The notes under the pieces were generated by a model. That model did not search any database. It saw nothing but the letters and a program-made list of their open reading frames with translations, and was not told where the DNA came from. From assembly GCF_021390435.2 (NCBI RefSeq), contig NZ_JAJVCN010000001.1:1612001-1676000 (forward strand): a DNA stretch of 64,000 nucleotides. The letters run 5' to 3'. Position numbers and translations under genes: made by a program. Shown in pieces: positions 33,279 through 46,674 of this stretch. The DNA comes from Kibdelosporangium philippinense (GTDB lineage Bacteria; Actinomycetota; Actinomycetes; Mycobacteriales; Pseudonocardiaceae). How positions within the stretch are numbered: the stretch's first letter is position 1; every line of letters starts with the position of its first letter.

Positions 33279-34413
33279 GTGCTTGCTCGATGTCGGCCCA
33301 CAGGTCGTCCGGATGTTCGACGCCGACGGCGATCCGGACCATGTCCTGGCTGACACCGGCGGTTCGCAGCTCGTCGGCATTCAGGTGCCGGTGGGACGTG
33401 GTCGCCGGGTGCATGGCCGTGCTGTCCGTGCCGCCCAAGGAAGGGGCGTTCATGATCAATTCCAAATTGGACATGAACCGTTGTGCTTTGTGGACTTCCA
33501 CGGCAATCGTGGCGCCGTAAGCGCTCAGCAGTTTGGTCGCCCTGGCGTGGCTGGAATGTGTTGGCAGGCCTGGATAGTGGACCACGGACACCGCCGGGTG
33601 CGCCGCCATGCGTTCGGCGAGCCTGGCGGCGCTCTCGCACGCGCGCGCGATTCTGAGCGGCAATGTCTTGAGGCCGCGGATGATCAGCCAGGCCGCGAAC
33701 GGGTCGGCGACGACGCCGAGCTTGACCGCCTGCTGCTGGGCCTGGCGATAGAGCGCATTGCCGGCGAACACTGCGACACCGCCGACGACATCGTGGTGTC
33801 CGCCGAGGTACTTGGTCGCCGAGTGGATCACGATGTCGGCGCCGTACTCGATCGGCCTGCACAGCAGGGGCGTGGCGAACGTGCTGTCGACCGCGGTGAG
33901 CAGGCCGTTCTGCTTGGCCTCCGCGGCCAGTGCGGGGATGTCGGGCACGTGGCCGATCGGGTTCGCGATGGTCTCCAGGTACAGCAGCTTGGTCTTCGGG
34001 CGCAGTGCTTGTCGTACTTCGTTCGCGTCGACGCCGTCGATGTACGTGACCTCGATGCCCCACTTTTCGACGAGCTGGTTGAAGATCGCGACCGTGCCGC
34101 CGTAGAGCGCTTTCTGGGCGATGATGTGGTCGCCGTGTTGCAGGATCGTCTGCAGGCTGACCGCGATCGCGCTCGATCCCGAGGCCGTGACCAGCGATTT
34201 CTCGCCGCCTTCCAGGTCGGCCATAGCTTGCTCAAGCGCTCGGTTGGTTGGGTTGGCGTAGCCGCTGTACGCGAAGGAATCCGGATCCGTCATCGCCTCG
34301 GCCAGCTGTTGCGGGCTCTCGAACCGGAAGTTCGACGACTGGTACAGCGGCACGGCGACCGGCTGACCAGGGGCGGGAGCGGCGAGACGGGCCGCGCGGG
34401 TCTCTGGATGCAT
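33259..34413 (-). CDS. Trans-sulfuration PLP enzyme (cystathionine/methionine gamma-lyase type)
   Basis: 384 residues of the Cys/Met-metabolism PLP family. SGYANPTNRALEQAMADLEGG (split SGYANPTNRAL / EQAMADLEGG), TASGSSAIAVSLQTIL and ADIVIHSATKYLGGH with PLP-Lys 201 are typical, as is MNAPSLGGTDSTAMHPATTSH. Cystathionine gamma-lyase, gamma-synthase and methionine gamma-lyase are hard to tell apart. ATG 34413. A divergent MocR gene begins nearby and probably regulates it. Confidence 0.85.
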   Translation of the reverse strand: MHPETRAARLAAPAPGQPVAVPLYQSSNFRFESPQQLAEAMTDPDSFAYSGYANPTNRALEQAMADLEGGEKSLVTASGSSAIAVSLQTILQHGDHIIAQKALYGGTVAIFNQLVEKWGIEVTYIDGVDANEVRQALRPKTKLLYLETIANPIGHVPDIPALAAEAKQNGLLTAVDSTFATPLLCRPIEYGADIVIHSATKYLGGHHDVVGGVAVFAGNALYRQAQQQAVKLGVVADPFAAWLIIRGLKTLPLRIARACESAARLAERMAAHPAVSVVHYPGLPTHSSHARATKLLSAYGATIAVEVHKAQRFMSNLELIMNAPSLGGTDSTAMHPATTSHRHLNADELRTAGVSQDMVRIAVGVEHPDDLWADIEQALSPKRT

Positions 34414-34444
34414 TCTCGTGAGTCTGGTCCGCGAATTGGACCTA

Positions 34445-34465
34445 TGGCAGAGCCAATCTGGCAGA
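34445..34465. promoter_or_regulatory. Candidate MocR operator
   Basis: Direct repeats TGGCAGA at 34445 and 34459 (14-bp period) between the divergent lyase and MocR genes, embedded between ATTGG/CCAAT half-sites. MocR proteins commonly bind direct repeats. Confidence 0.4.
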
Positions 34466-34474
34466 ATTGGTTTG

Positions 34475-38846
<4,372 letters not shown>

Positions 38847-39674
38847 TCAGCCTTTCACCGCTCCCGCGGCGATGTTCTTGATGAAGTGGCGTGCTCCGAA
38901 CAGGAACACGATCAGCAGCGGAATCACTGCCATCAATGTTCCGGCCATGACGAGGCTGTAGTCGGCGCCGTAAAGGCCGTTCAACTGGTTCAACGCGACC
39001 TGCAAGGTCGTGTTGGTCGGGTCGACCATCACGATCAGCGGCCACAGGTAGTCGTTCCATGTTCCGACGAACGTGAAGATGCCAAGGAATGCCAGTGCTG
39101 GCCGCAGGATCGGCATCGCGACCGTCCAATAGGTACGGAAGAAACCCGCACCGTCCACTTTGGCCGCTTCGAGCAGCTCGTCCGGAATCGCTTGCGAGGC
39201 GTACTGGCGCAGCCAGAAGATGCCGAACGCGTTCGCGGCCGCCGGGACGATCAACGCCTGGAGGCCGCCGACCCAGCCGATCGATGCCATGATCGAATAC
39301 TGTGGGATCGCCGAGAGCTGCGTCGGCACGACGAACGTGGCGAGCAGGATCGTGAACAGCAGATTCCGGCCGGGGAAGGCGTATTTGGCGAACGTGAAGG
39401 CCGCGAGCGAGTCGAAGAACAGCACCAGCACAGTTGTTCCGACCGAGACGATCACCGTATTGAGCAGCGCGCCGAAGAAGTCGATGCGGTTGAGCACTTC
39501 CTTGATGTTGTCGATCAGGTGCGTGCCGAACGTCAACTTCGGTGGTGTGGTGAAGATGTCCCCGGTGGTGTTGGTTGCCATCACCGCGAGCCAGTAGTAC
39601 GGGAACAACACCACGATCGTACCGATCGCCAGCAGGATGCCGATGGTCAGCTTGCTGCGCAAGGTCGGGTTCAC
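38847..39674 (-). CDS. Sugar ABC transporter permease (MalG-type)
   Basis: A 275-residue inner-membrane permease with six helices. The EAA loop (EAAKVDGAGFFRTYWTVAMPILRPALA) that contacts the ATPase is present. Its first codons overlap the end of the other permease gene (ATGA type). The gene order is binding protein, two permeases, then beta-galactosidase 10 bp downstream. No ATPase gene is in the cluster, so a shared MsiK-like ATPase is expected. Confidence 0.9.
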   Translation of the reverse strand: MNPTLRSKLTIGILLAIGTIVVLFPYYWLAVMATNTTGDIFTTPPKLTFGTHLIDNIKEVLNRIDFFGALLNTVIVSVGTTVLVLFFDSLAAFTFAKYAFPGRNLLFTILLATFVVPTQLSAIPQYSIMASIGWVGGLQALIVPAAANAFGIFWLRQYASQAIPDELLEAAKVDGAGFFRTYWTVAMPILRPALAFLGIFTFVGTWNDYLWPLIVMVDPTNTTLQVALNQLNGLYGADYSLVMAGTLMAVIPLLIVFLFGARHFIKNIAAGAVKG

Positions 39675-40561
39675 TTCTTCACCTCCGCCCGCTCAGGCCG
39701 GTTGATCAATCGCCAGTTGATGATCGCGAACAGCAACACGATCACGAAGATGCCCCAGGCGATCGCGGCGCCGTACCCGAAGTCGTTCTCGAGGAACGCC
39801 TGGTTGTAGAAGTACAGAACCATCGTCATACCCGCGTCTTCCGGTCCGCCGCGTTCACCGACAAGGATCTGCGCCTCGGCGAAGATCTGCAGGCCGTTGA
39901 TCGCCGACATCACCACGGAGAACAACAACACCGGGCGCAGCAACGGAAGTGTCACCTTGAAGAACGTCTGAATTGGACCGGCGCCATCGATCTTCGCTGC
40001 TTCGTACATCTCCTGTGGGATCGCCTGAAGGCCGGCGAGGAAGATGATCGCGTTGTAGCCGACCCAGCGCCAGATGATCATCACCGAGATGGCGATCTTG
40101 ATGCCCCACGGATCGGTCGACCACTCCACCGGGTCGAGGCCCAGCCAGGACATGAAGGCGTTGAGGATGCCGAACTCTGGCGAGAAGATCGAGCTGAACA
40201 CAATGGACATGGCCACAATGGACGTCACGTTCGGCGTGAAGTACGCGATCCGGTACGCGCCTTTGAAACGCACCGCCGAGTTCAGTCCCACCGCGATCAG
40301 CAGCGCCAAGATCGTCATCGGCACCGTCGACATGATCCAGATGATGAAGGTGTTGCCGACCGAGTTCCAGAACTCGAGGTCGGTGACGAGGAACTCGAAG
40401 TTCGAAATGCCGATGAACTCGGTCGGCCCGATCCCGTCCCACCGCTGGAAAGCCAGGTACAGCGAGTACAGCACCGGATAGGCGCCGAACACCGCGAACA
40501 GGATGAAGAACGGCGAGATCGCCAGGTAGTGCGGCAGGTACTTCAGCCTTTTGCTTGGCAT
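39671..40561 (-). CDS. Sugar ABC transporter permease (MalF-type)
   Basis: A 296-residue permease. It opens PHYLAISPFFILFAVFGAYPVLYSLYLAFQRWDG and has the EAA loop EAAKIDGAGPIQTFFKVTLPLLRP. ATG 40561 shares one base with the stop of the binding-protein gene, and its stop overlaps the next permease start by 4 bp, so the operon is tightly coupled. Confidence 0.9.
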   Translation of the reverse strand: MPSKRLKYLPHYLAISPFFILFAVFGAYPVLYSLYLAFQRWDGIGPTEFIGISNFEFLVTDLEFWNSVGNTFIIWIMSTVPMTILALLIAVGLNSAVRFKGAYRIAYFTPNVTSIVAMSIVFSSIFSPEFGILNAFMSWLGLDPVEWSTDPWGIKIAISVMIIWRWVGYNAIIFLAGLQAIPQEMYEAAKIDGAGPIQTFFKVTLPLLRPVLLFSVVMSAINGLQIFAEAQILVGERGGPEDAGMTMVLYFYNQAFLENDFGYGAAIAWGIFVIVLLFAIINWRLINRPERAEVKK

Positions 40562-41835
40562 CAGAGCACTCCTCGCCGCTGCAGCAACCGGGTGATCGAT
40601 CGTTGGGCGTCGCGCCACGCCTGCCCGGGATCCTTGCCCGCTGACTCCACATTGACCAGTTCGTCGGTGATGATGTTGCTGATGTCGATGTCCTGCGGGC
40701 TGAAGTAGGCCGGTTTGACCTCTTTGGCCGCCTGCCCGAAAACGTCCACTGTGACCTGTCCGCCGAAGAACGGATCCGGTTGGCGCATCAGCGGATCGTC
40801 GAACGCGCCAGGTGCGGAGGGGAACAGGCCAGCGTCCACATAGTGTCGGGCCTGGTTGGCCGGGCTGAGCACCCAGCTGACGATCTCGAACGCCTTCTGC
40901 GGATCGGCGCAGTGGCTGGTGAGCGCCATGAACGACCCACCTTGGTTGGCGGCGCCGCCGGGGCTGCGGCAGATTCGCCACGCGCCCGCCGTCTTCGGCG
41001 CGGATTCCTTGATCTCACCGGTGATCCAGGAGGCGTTGACCAAGCTCAGCTCTTTGCCGTTGCTCCACGCGGCATGCCGGTCGACCGAGCCCGACTCCTG
41101 CCCGGTGTCAACGAGTCCCGCGGTCAGTCCCTTGCGGACGGCGGTCAGCGCGCGATCCCACGCCAGTTGAACATGTGCTTGGTCGCCGATGTAGTGGTGT
41201 TGCCGGTCGAGGAACTTCTGTGGCTCCTGTGCGATCGAGTACGTGAACACCGTTTTGGCGTCGGTGATCATGTACCGGCCGGGCAGTGCCTTCTGAATCT
41301 CCTCGCTGAAGGCGAAGTACTGGTCCCATGTGGACACCGCGCGGGCGACGTCATCCGGCTCGCTCGGGAACCCGGCCTGCTGGAACAGGTCGTGCCGGTA
41401 GAACAACGCCGCGGGGCCGGTGTCGATCGGGAAGCCGAGCAGTTTGCCGTCCGGTGTGGTGCCTGCCTGCCACTTCCACGGCAGGTACTGGTCTTTGAAC
41501 CGGTCCGCGCCCAGCGTGTTCAGGTCGATGAACTGGTCGGCGTCCTCGAAGTACCCGGCGATGTCGTCGTTGAGCATCGTGATGTCCGGGATGTACGCGT
41601 CGCCGGAGATCGCGGCAAGCAGCCGGTGCCGCAGGTTGTGGCCCACATTGGACGGATTGAACCGCGCGTCGGCGAACCGGGCCCTCGCCTCGTCGAGCAC
41701 GTTGTCCGACAGACCACGCGTCCAGTACCAGAGCGTGAGCCTGCCAGGACTGGTGGTCTGCGGACTCGTACACCCCGCGAGCGCCAACAGTGACGCCCCT
41801 GCTCCGGCCAGGAATCCACGTCGATTCACGGCCAC
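40561..41835 (-). CDS. Sugar-binding lipoprotein of ABC transporter
   Basis: A 424-residue extracellular solute-binding protein (family 1). The signal ends in lipobox LALAGC, so it is lipid-anchored. RLTLWYWTRGLSDNVLDEARARF and GKLLGFPIDTGPAALFYRHDLFQQAGF are typical. GTG 41835 is chosen for the GGAGG seven bases upstream. Adjacent GH2 beta-galactosidase suggests a beta-galactoside ligand. The palindromes at 41876-41896 lie in its promoter. Confidence 0.88.
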   Translation of the reverse strand: MAVNRRGFLAGAGASLLALAGCTSPQTTSPGRLTLWYWTRGLSDNVLDEARARFADARFNPSNVGHNLRHRLLAAISGDAYIPDITMLNDDIAGYFEDADQFIDLNTLGADRFKDQYLPWKWQAGTTPDGKLLGFPIDTGPAALFYRHDLFQQAGFPSEPDDVARAVSTWDQYFAFSEEIQKALPGRYMITDAKTVFTYSIAQEPQKFLDRQHHYIGDQAHVQLAWDRALTAVRKGLTAGLVDTGQESGSVDRHAAWSNGKELSLVNASWITGEIKESAPKTAGAWRICRSPGGAANQGGSFMALTSHCADPQKAFEIVSWVLSPANQARHYVDAGLFPSAPGAFDDPLMRQPDPFFGGQVTVDVFGQAAKEVKPAYFSPQDIDISNIITDELVNVESAGKDPGQAWRDAQRSITRLLQRRGVL

Positions 41836-41875
41836 GAAATCACCTCCGGCCAGCGCTGCCCAGGCTTTCCGTGAA

Positions 41876-41896
41876 CGGTCACGTGACCGGTCACGT
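41876..41896. promoter_or_regulatory. Overlapping LacI-type operators
   Basis: CGGTCACGTGACCG (41876-41889) and ACGTGACCGGTCACGT (41881-41896) are two overlapping perfect palindromes. They lie 41-61 bp upstream of the binding-protein start. The LacI regulator at 42010 is the likely ligand. Confidence 0.65.
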
Positions 41897-41950
41897 CCGG
41901 CGAGTCTGAGCCGCGAGCGTCCCAATGTCAAGCATCACCGCACGTCACTG

Positions 41951-41996
41951 CTCGTGAGTGGTTATGCGGGTTAGAACACGCATAACCACTCACGAG
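41951..41996. repeat. Dispersed palindromic element, copy 2
   Basis: 18-bp perfect arms CTCGTGAGTGGTTATGCG / CGCATAACCACTCACGAG around GGTTAGAACA. It is homologous to 28301-28348. It lies 14 bp after the LacI stop (minus strand), so it may terminate that gene. Confidence 0.85.
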
Positions 41997-42009
41997 GGAT
42001 GATCAGGGG

Positions 42010-42999
42010 TTATGCGGAACCTCGCAGCATGAGCGTCGCCTTGATGGTCGCCGGTTGCGGCTTCGAGCCGCTGAGCAGCTGGCCGACCTGGTCGATCGCG
42101 ATGGCACCGACCTCGCGGGTGTCGATCCGGACGCTGGACAGCGGTGGTTCGACCATGTTGCCGATCGCGAGGCCGTCGAACCCGATCACGGCGAAATCGG
42201 CGGGGACACGCCTGCCGAGCAGTCGCGCCTGGAACATCGCGCCGATCGCGATCACGTCGTTGTACGTGAAGATCGCGTCGAGCTCGGGATGCTTCTCGAG
42301 CATGCCCGCCATGGCGCGCTGCCCGCCCTCAATGGACTGGGGCGCTTCGCCGACGTACGTCGGCAAACCGTGTTCACGCATCGCGTCGCAGTACCAGCCG
42401 TAGCGGGCGCTTGGCTGGTGGTGGTGATCATGGTCGAGCATGCCGATCCGCTGCCTGCCAGTCGATGCCAGATGCGCGATCGCCGCGTGCACGCCTTCCT
42501 CGCCATCGACCCGGATCTCGCCGAAGCGCCCGCCGACTTTCGTGCGTCCTATCTGGACAACCGGCATTCCGCTGGTGTATTGGTCAATCACGTCGTCCGG
42601 CTGGCTGAAGTAGCCGACCACGGCGTCCACTTGGGAGCCGACCATGGCCAGAGTGGACAGTTCCTGGTGCTCGTCGTCGGCGGTGTCGTAGACCACGACG
42701 TGCCAGTCCTTGCGCCGCGCGGCTTCCAACGCGCCCGCCGCGACCTCGGTGAAGTACGGGTTCAACAGGTTCGGGATGACCAAGCCGACAGATGTGCTGT
42801 CCTGCCGGACAAGGCCGCGCGCGAACCGGCTCGGCCGATACCCAAGCCTTTTGGCCGTGTCGAGCACACGCTGCTTGGTCGCGCCGTCGATTTCGCCTTT
42901 GTCGTTCAGCGCGCGGGAGACCGTCTGGTACGACACCCCGGCCGATTTCGCGACATCGCGGATCGTGATCCGCTTGGGTGCGCCCGGCCCATCCGTCAT
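42010..42999 (-). CDS. LacI-family regulator
   Basis: About 329 residues. The HTH (ITIRDVAKSAGVSYQTVSRALNDKGEIDGATKQRVL) is followed by a periplasmic-binding-fold sensor (VGLVIPNLLNPYFTEVAAGALEAA, DAIFTYNDVIAIGAMFQARL). ATG 42999 is preferred over 43044. Upstream of the sugar operon on the same strand, it probably represses it through the CGGTCACGTGACCG sites and is released by a galactoside. Confidence 0.88.
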   Translation of the reverse strand: MTDGPGAPKRITIRDVAKSAGVSYQTVSRALNDKGEIDGATKQRVLDTAKRLGYRPSRFARGLVRQDSTSVGLVIPNLLNPYFTEVAAGALEAARRKDWHVVVYDTADDEHQELSTLAMVGSQVDAVVGYFSQPDDVIDQYTSGMPVVQIGRTKVGGRFGEIRVDGEEGVHAAIAHLASTGRQRIGMLDHDHHHQPSARYGWYCDAMREHGLPTYVGEAPQSIEGGQRAMAGMLEKHPELDAIFTYNDVIAIGAMFQARLLGRRVPADFAVIGFDGLAIGNMVEPPLSSVRIDTREVGAIAIDQVGQLLSGSKPQPATIKATLMLRGSA

Positions 43000-43106
43000 T
43001 TCAACGACGTTAGCAGCAGGCGACGCGACACTCTTGCTTCGCAACGATCGGTGCCCTTACTCTGTTGTTCCCACCGCCTCTGGGAACCCTGCACCGGAGG
43101 ACATCT

Positions 43107-43709
43107 GTGGCAAGAAAAACCCCCATTCTCGCCGCTGCGCTCGCGTCCGCTGGCAGCCTTGTGCTGTCCGCGCCCGCGGCCAACGCGCAGGTCGAAACTG
43201 GGCCGTGGAGTTCGTACAGCCCTGGATTCTCGGTCCAGCAGCAAGGGTGTGGCACGGTCAGCGGCCTGACCTTCAGCCTCAGCTGCACATCCACGAGTGG
43301 CGTGCAGCGCGCCGAGCGCCGCTACGACACGTACTGCGGTGGCGTGCGCCAGTTCCAGGGCACGTTCCGGATCAACAGCATGACCGGTGACCGCCTCAGC
43401 CTGAAGCAGACGTTCGGGCCGTCGGACGCCGACTTCATGCTCGCTGTGGACAGCGGCAGGCGGTTGTACTCGGTGCGCAACGGCGGAGCCACCATCTCGC
43501 CCGCCGGAACCGCACCGAACGGTCGGTCGGTCACGGTCAACACCGTTCACTCCGGGTCGACACACCGGATCTACATCAACGGCTCGCAACGGCTGTCGTA
43601 CGCGGGCCTGAGCGGCTGCCACTACGACAAGTTCGGTGCCTACCGCACCGACAGCGGTCGCGGTGCGATCTCAGTGACCTGGAGCAACGTCAGGTTCTGG
43701 CAGCGGTGA
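43107..43709 (+). CDS. Secreted protein, probably jelly-roll fold
   Basis: A 200-residue exported protein. The signal peptide is VARKTPILAAALASAGSLVLSAPAANA. The mature part is beta-rich (YDTYCGGVRQFQGTFRI, SLKQTFGPSDADFMLAV, VNTVHSGSTHRIYINGS) and has five cysteines. It recalls small jelly-roll lyases or lectins, but no catalytic motif is evident. GTG 43107 with CGGAGGAC upstream. Its stop overlaps the next gene by 4 bp. Confidence 0.7.
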   Translation: MARKTPILAAALASAGSLVLSAPAANAQVETGPWSSYSPGFSVQQQGCGTVSGLTFSLSCTSTSGVQRAERRYDTYCGGVRQFQGTFRINSMTGDRLSLKQTFGPSDADFMLAVDSGRRLYSVRNGGATISPAGTAPNGRSVTVNTVHSGSTHRIYINGSQRLSYAGLSGCHYDKFGAYRTDSGRGAISVTWSNVRFWQR

Positions 43710-44389
43710 TCAAAAAGCTGGTAGTGGTGTCGCTCGTGGTGCTTGCCGGATGTTCGGCAAGCCCCACGGGCGATGCCCCGAACCTGACGGCAACCCTGCG
43801 AACCCCGATCACAATCGACCTGGCGTGGAAAGCGCCGGACACCGCGGCCGCTGGGCAAGTCGTCGAATACGCCAACGAGGAAAAAGGGGAGTACACGATC
43901 CTCGACTTCCTGCCGTTGACGCAAACGACCTATCAGCACAAGGACCTCATCCCACAGACGAAGTTCTTCTACCGGGTGAGGCCGTACTACGGAACCGCGT
44001 CTCCGGAGATCGCGCTGATCCTGCCACCCGGCGACATCACTGGAACCGAGTCCGAAGAAGGCATGCAGGCGTCGACCCGTCCAGGCCCACCCGCGCGCGC
44101 CACAACCCGTGACGCCCAAGGCGCGCCGACGGACTTCACGGTGACGATGTTGCACGCGAACGGCGTGAAGCTGACGTGGACAGACCACACGACCGATGAG
44201 GACGGCTTCCTCGTCGAGTTGAAGGCTGACGGGAAACCGGACTTCGTGAACGTCGCGATGGCTGACCCGAACGTGAACACCTTCGGCCTGATCACCCAGC
44301 CGGACGAGAAGAAAGCGACATATCGGGTGCGCCCCTACAAGTTCGGCGCGCCGACGAACATAGCCAAGCAGACAACGGGAGCCGCTTAG
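43706..44389 (+). CDS. Lipoprotein with two fibronectin-III-like domains
   Basis: 227 residues. The signal has lipobox VLAGC. Two FN3-like repeats follow: about 25-105 (ITIDLAWKAPDTAAAGQVVEYAN ... FFYRVRPYYG) and about 135-220 (GVKLTWTDHTTDEDGFLVEL ... ATYRVRPYKFG). GTG 43706 overlaps the upstream stop, so it is co-translated with the secreted protein; the two may work together at the surface. FN3 modules often mediate polysaccharide or protein contact. Confidence 0.75.
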   Translation: MIKKLVVVSLVVLAGCSASPTGDAPNLTATLRTPITIDLAWKAPDTAAAGQVVEYANEEKGEYTILDFLPLTQTTYQHKDLIPQTKFFYRVRPYYGTASPEIALILPPGDITGTESEEGMQASTRPGPPARATTRDAQGAPTDFTVTMLHANGVKLTWTDHTTDEDGFLVELKADGKPDFVNVAMADPNVNTFGLITQPDEKKATYRVRPYKFGAPTNIAKQTTGAA

Positions 44390-44403
44390 TAGAGTTCCGC
44401 CTC

Positions 44404-44802
44404 GTGGCAACGTGGGACGAACTGGCCGAGTACGTGCGGACAGAATATGAGGTCATCTCCGAGCAGCCGGGGGAGATCCGCCTGCTGTACACGTTCGATG
44501 AGGAAAGCGATCGAACCCAGGTGATGATCATTGCGCGGGAGGAGCTCGACCGGAAGTACGAATGGGTCCAGATCGCAACGCCGCTTGGCCTGGCGCGGAA
44601 CGTGGATCTGCACGCGTTGCTCACGGCCATCGGGCACACGACTGTGTCGGGCGGCGCGGCGATCATGGGCGACCACATCGTGATCCGGCACTCGCTGCCA
44701 CTCGAGAACCTGGACATCAACGAGTTCACCGACCCGTTGACGCTGATCGCGGGCGCGGCGGACGAGCTGGAATCAGAATTCTTTGGCGGCGACGAGTACT
44801 GA
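44404..44802 (+). CDS. YbjN-like protein
   Basis: A 132-residue, acidic protein. WDELAEYVRTEYEVISEQPGEIRLLYTF and the closing LENLDINEFTDPLTLIAGAADELESEFF match the YbjN / type III secretion chaperone-like fold widespread in actinobacteria. No catalytic motif. GTG 44404, 15 bp after the lipoprotein gene. Function unknown. Confidence 0.7.
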   Translation: MATWDELAEYVRTEYEVISEQPGEIRLLYTFDEESDRTQVMIIAREELDRKYEWVQIATPLGLARNVDLHALLTAIGHTTVSGGAAIMGDHIVIRHSLPLENLDINEFTDPLTLIAGAADELESEFFGGDEY

Positions 44803-44904
44803 GCGGGCATACTCGCGGTTGTCCTGACGGCTGGCGAGGGGAGTCGAAGTGCGCATCGACATGGCAACGATCACCGCTTCGACACGAGGCCACTGAGGCA
44901 AAAA

Positions 44905-45150
44905 GCCCAGCTTTGCGGTCGAGGTTCTAGCTGGATCGAGGGCAGCTTGGTTGCCTGAAGGCCGAGCTCAGCGGTCAAAGAACCTAGCTGTGCGATCGAA
45001 GTCCTGGCTGGTTCGAGGGCGGCTTGGCTGGCTGAAGGCCGAGCTCAGCGGTCAAAGAATCCAGCTGTGCGATCGAAGCCCTGGCTGGTTCGAGGGCCGC
45101 TTTGCCGCCCGAAAGCCAAGCCCAGCGGTTAAAACCCCAGCTCTGCCAAC
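44905..45150. repeat. 77-bp tandem repeat, about three copies
   Basis: Units share AAGGCCGAGCTCAGCGGTCA (starting 44958 and 45035, 77 bp apart), AGCTGTGCGATCGAAG and CTGGCTGGTTCGAGGGC. A degraded third unit precedes or follows. It lies in the 678-bp gene-free stretch 44803-45480, which also holds the GC-rich element and a degenerate ~20-bp GGCCGA-nn-TAGGGCT repeat near 45340-45410. Confidence 0.8.
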
Positions 45151-45167
45151 GAATCGCCCGCAAAGCG

Positions 45168-45222
45168 GCCCCCGCCCTTCCCGGGGGGCACCCCGCCACG
45201 CCAGTCTATCGGGGGTGGGGGG
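45168..45222 (+). repeat. GC-rich dispersed element, intergenic copy
   Basis: GCCCCCGCCCTTCCCGGGGG, about 20 variable bases ending CTATC, then GGGGGTGGGGGG. It matches the element in the GH2 gene at 37067-37121 (opposite strand) in both conserved ends. Confidence 0.75.
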
Positions 45223-45480
45223 TGAACTGCGGTTAGGTCGCGCGCGATGGGGATAACTCGTTGGCTGTGGACAACTTGGCTCCGTTGATCTTTGTGCGGG
45301 GCTCGGTGTCGATGGTTACCGCTAGGCTTGATTCCGGGGGCCGGAGGCCGATGTAGGGCTGGGGCCGCCGATCTAGGGCTGAGGCCGACCTGGGGCTTGG
45401 AGTCGACCTTCTGGCTTGAGCCGAACCTCGTGAACGAAGCGGTCGATTGTCCATGACCGTTTCCCATCCGAGGAGTTCCT

Positions 45481-46661
45481 GTGCGAGCCCGGATTTCCGC
45501 GCCCTCCGACTTTGCCAAGCTGTGGACCGCGTCGGCTGTTTCCAACATAGGCGACGGGGTGACGATCGCGGCTGGACCGCTGCTGGTCGCCCAACTGACT
45601 GAAAACCCAGCCTGGGTGGCCGGTGCCGCCTTCATGCAACAGTTACCGTGGCTGTTGTTCGCTCTGATCGGTGGTGCCTACGCGGACCGAGTCGACCGGC
45701 GCAAGCTTGTCGTCCAAGTCAACGTCCTGCGTGGCCTGGCACTCGCCGCGCTCGCGGCGACCACAGCGGCCGAAGTCGTCACCATTCCCATCATCTACAC
45801 CATTTACTTCCTGCTCGGCCTTGGCGAGACATTCGCCGACACCGCCGTCGGAGCAATGCTGCCTGTGATTGTGCCCAAAGAAAAGCTGGCGTCAGCCAAC
45901 GCAAAGCTGATGGCGACCTTCACCATCGGCAATCAATTCCTAGCAAAACCTTTGGGAGCATGGCTCTTCATCACCGCAGCGGCATTGCCTTTCGCGTTCG
46001 ACGCGGTGAGCTTCCTGATCGCGGCAGCCCTGATTGCCGGTATCGCCAAGACGCCCGAACACCCCAAGAAACAAGCGGACGTCAAAGAGGGCATTCGCTG
46101 GCTGATGAACCATCGCGTGCTCAAAACCCTGGCCATCACCATGAGCCTGGCCAACGTAGTCTTCTGCGCGGCCTTTGCCATCTTCGTGCTTTATGCCCAA
46201 CGACGGCTCGGGTTGAGCGAAGTCGGTTACGGCTTCCTCCTCACCACATTCGCCATCGGTGGACTGATCGGGACGACAATCGCACCGCGTCTGCAAAGAA
46301 AGGTTCCCAACCGAACCTTGCTGAGAACCGGCCTAATCGTCGAGACGCTCACGCACCTCACGTTGGCCATCACCGATAACTGGCTACTGTAGTCGCCGCC
46401 CTGACCCTCGTAATCTTCGGCGTGCACACAATGGTGTGGGGCGTCATTGTCGTCACGATGCGCCAGCGCGTTGTGCCCGATGGCCTGCTGGGCCGGGTTA
46501 CGAGCGTCTACATGCTGCTCGACGTTGGAGGCGCGGCCCTGGGTTCGTTGCTCGGCGGCCTGTTCGCGCAGGCGCTCGGCGTGACGGCGCCGTTCTGGAT
46601 TGGGGCGGGGGTGATGGTTCTGATCTGCGTTGCCGCGTGGCGGCCACTGCGTGCAGCGTGA
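45481..46661 (+). pseudogene. MFS exporter (MFS_3 type) with frameshift
   Basis: 12-helix MFS protein (KLWTASAVSNIGDGVTIAAGPLLVAQLT ... PVIVPKEKLASANAKLMAT). Frame 1 stops at TAG after DNWLL near 46390. A different frame continues at once: ATVVAALTLVIFGVHTMVWGVIV, then RVVPDGLLGRVTSVYMLLDVGGAALGS, to 46661. Together they make about 393 residues, a normal length. A single-base lesion near 46380 explains it; sequencing error is possible. GTG 45481. Confidence 0.75.
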
Positions 46662-46674
46662 ATCATCGTCCAGC

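Noticed and set aside
46370-46430. Programmed ribosomal frameshift in the MFS gene
   Set aside because: No slippery heptamer or downstream structure is evident, and MFS exporters of this type are not known to use frameshifting; mutation or sequencing error is simpler.
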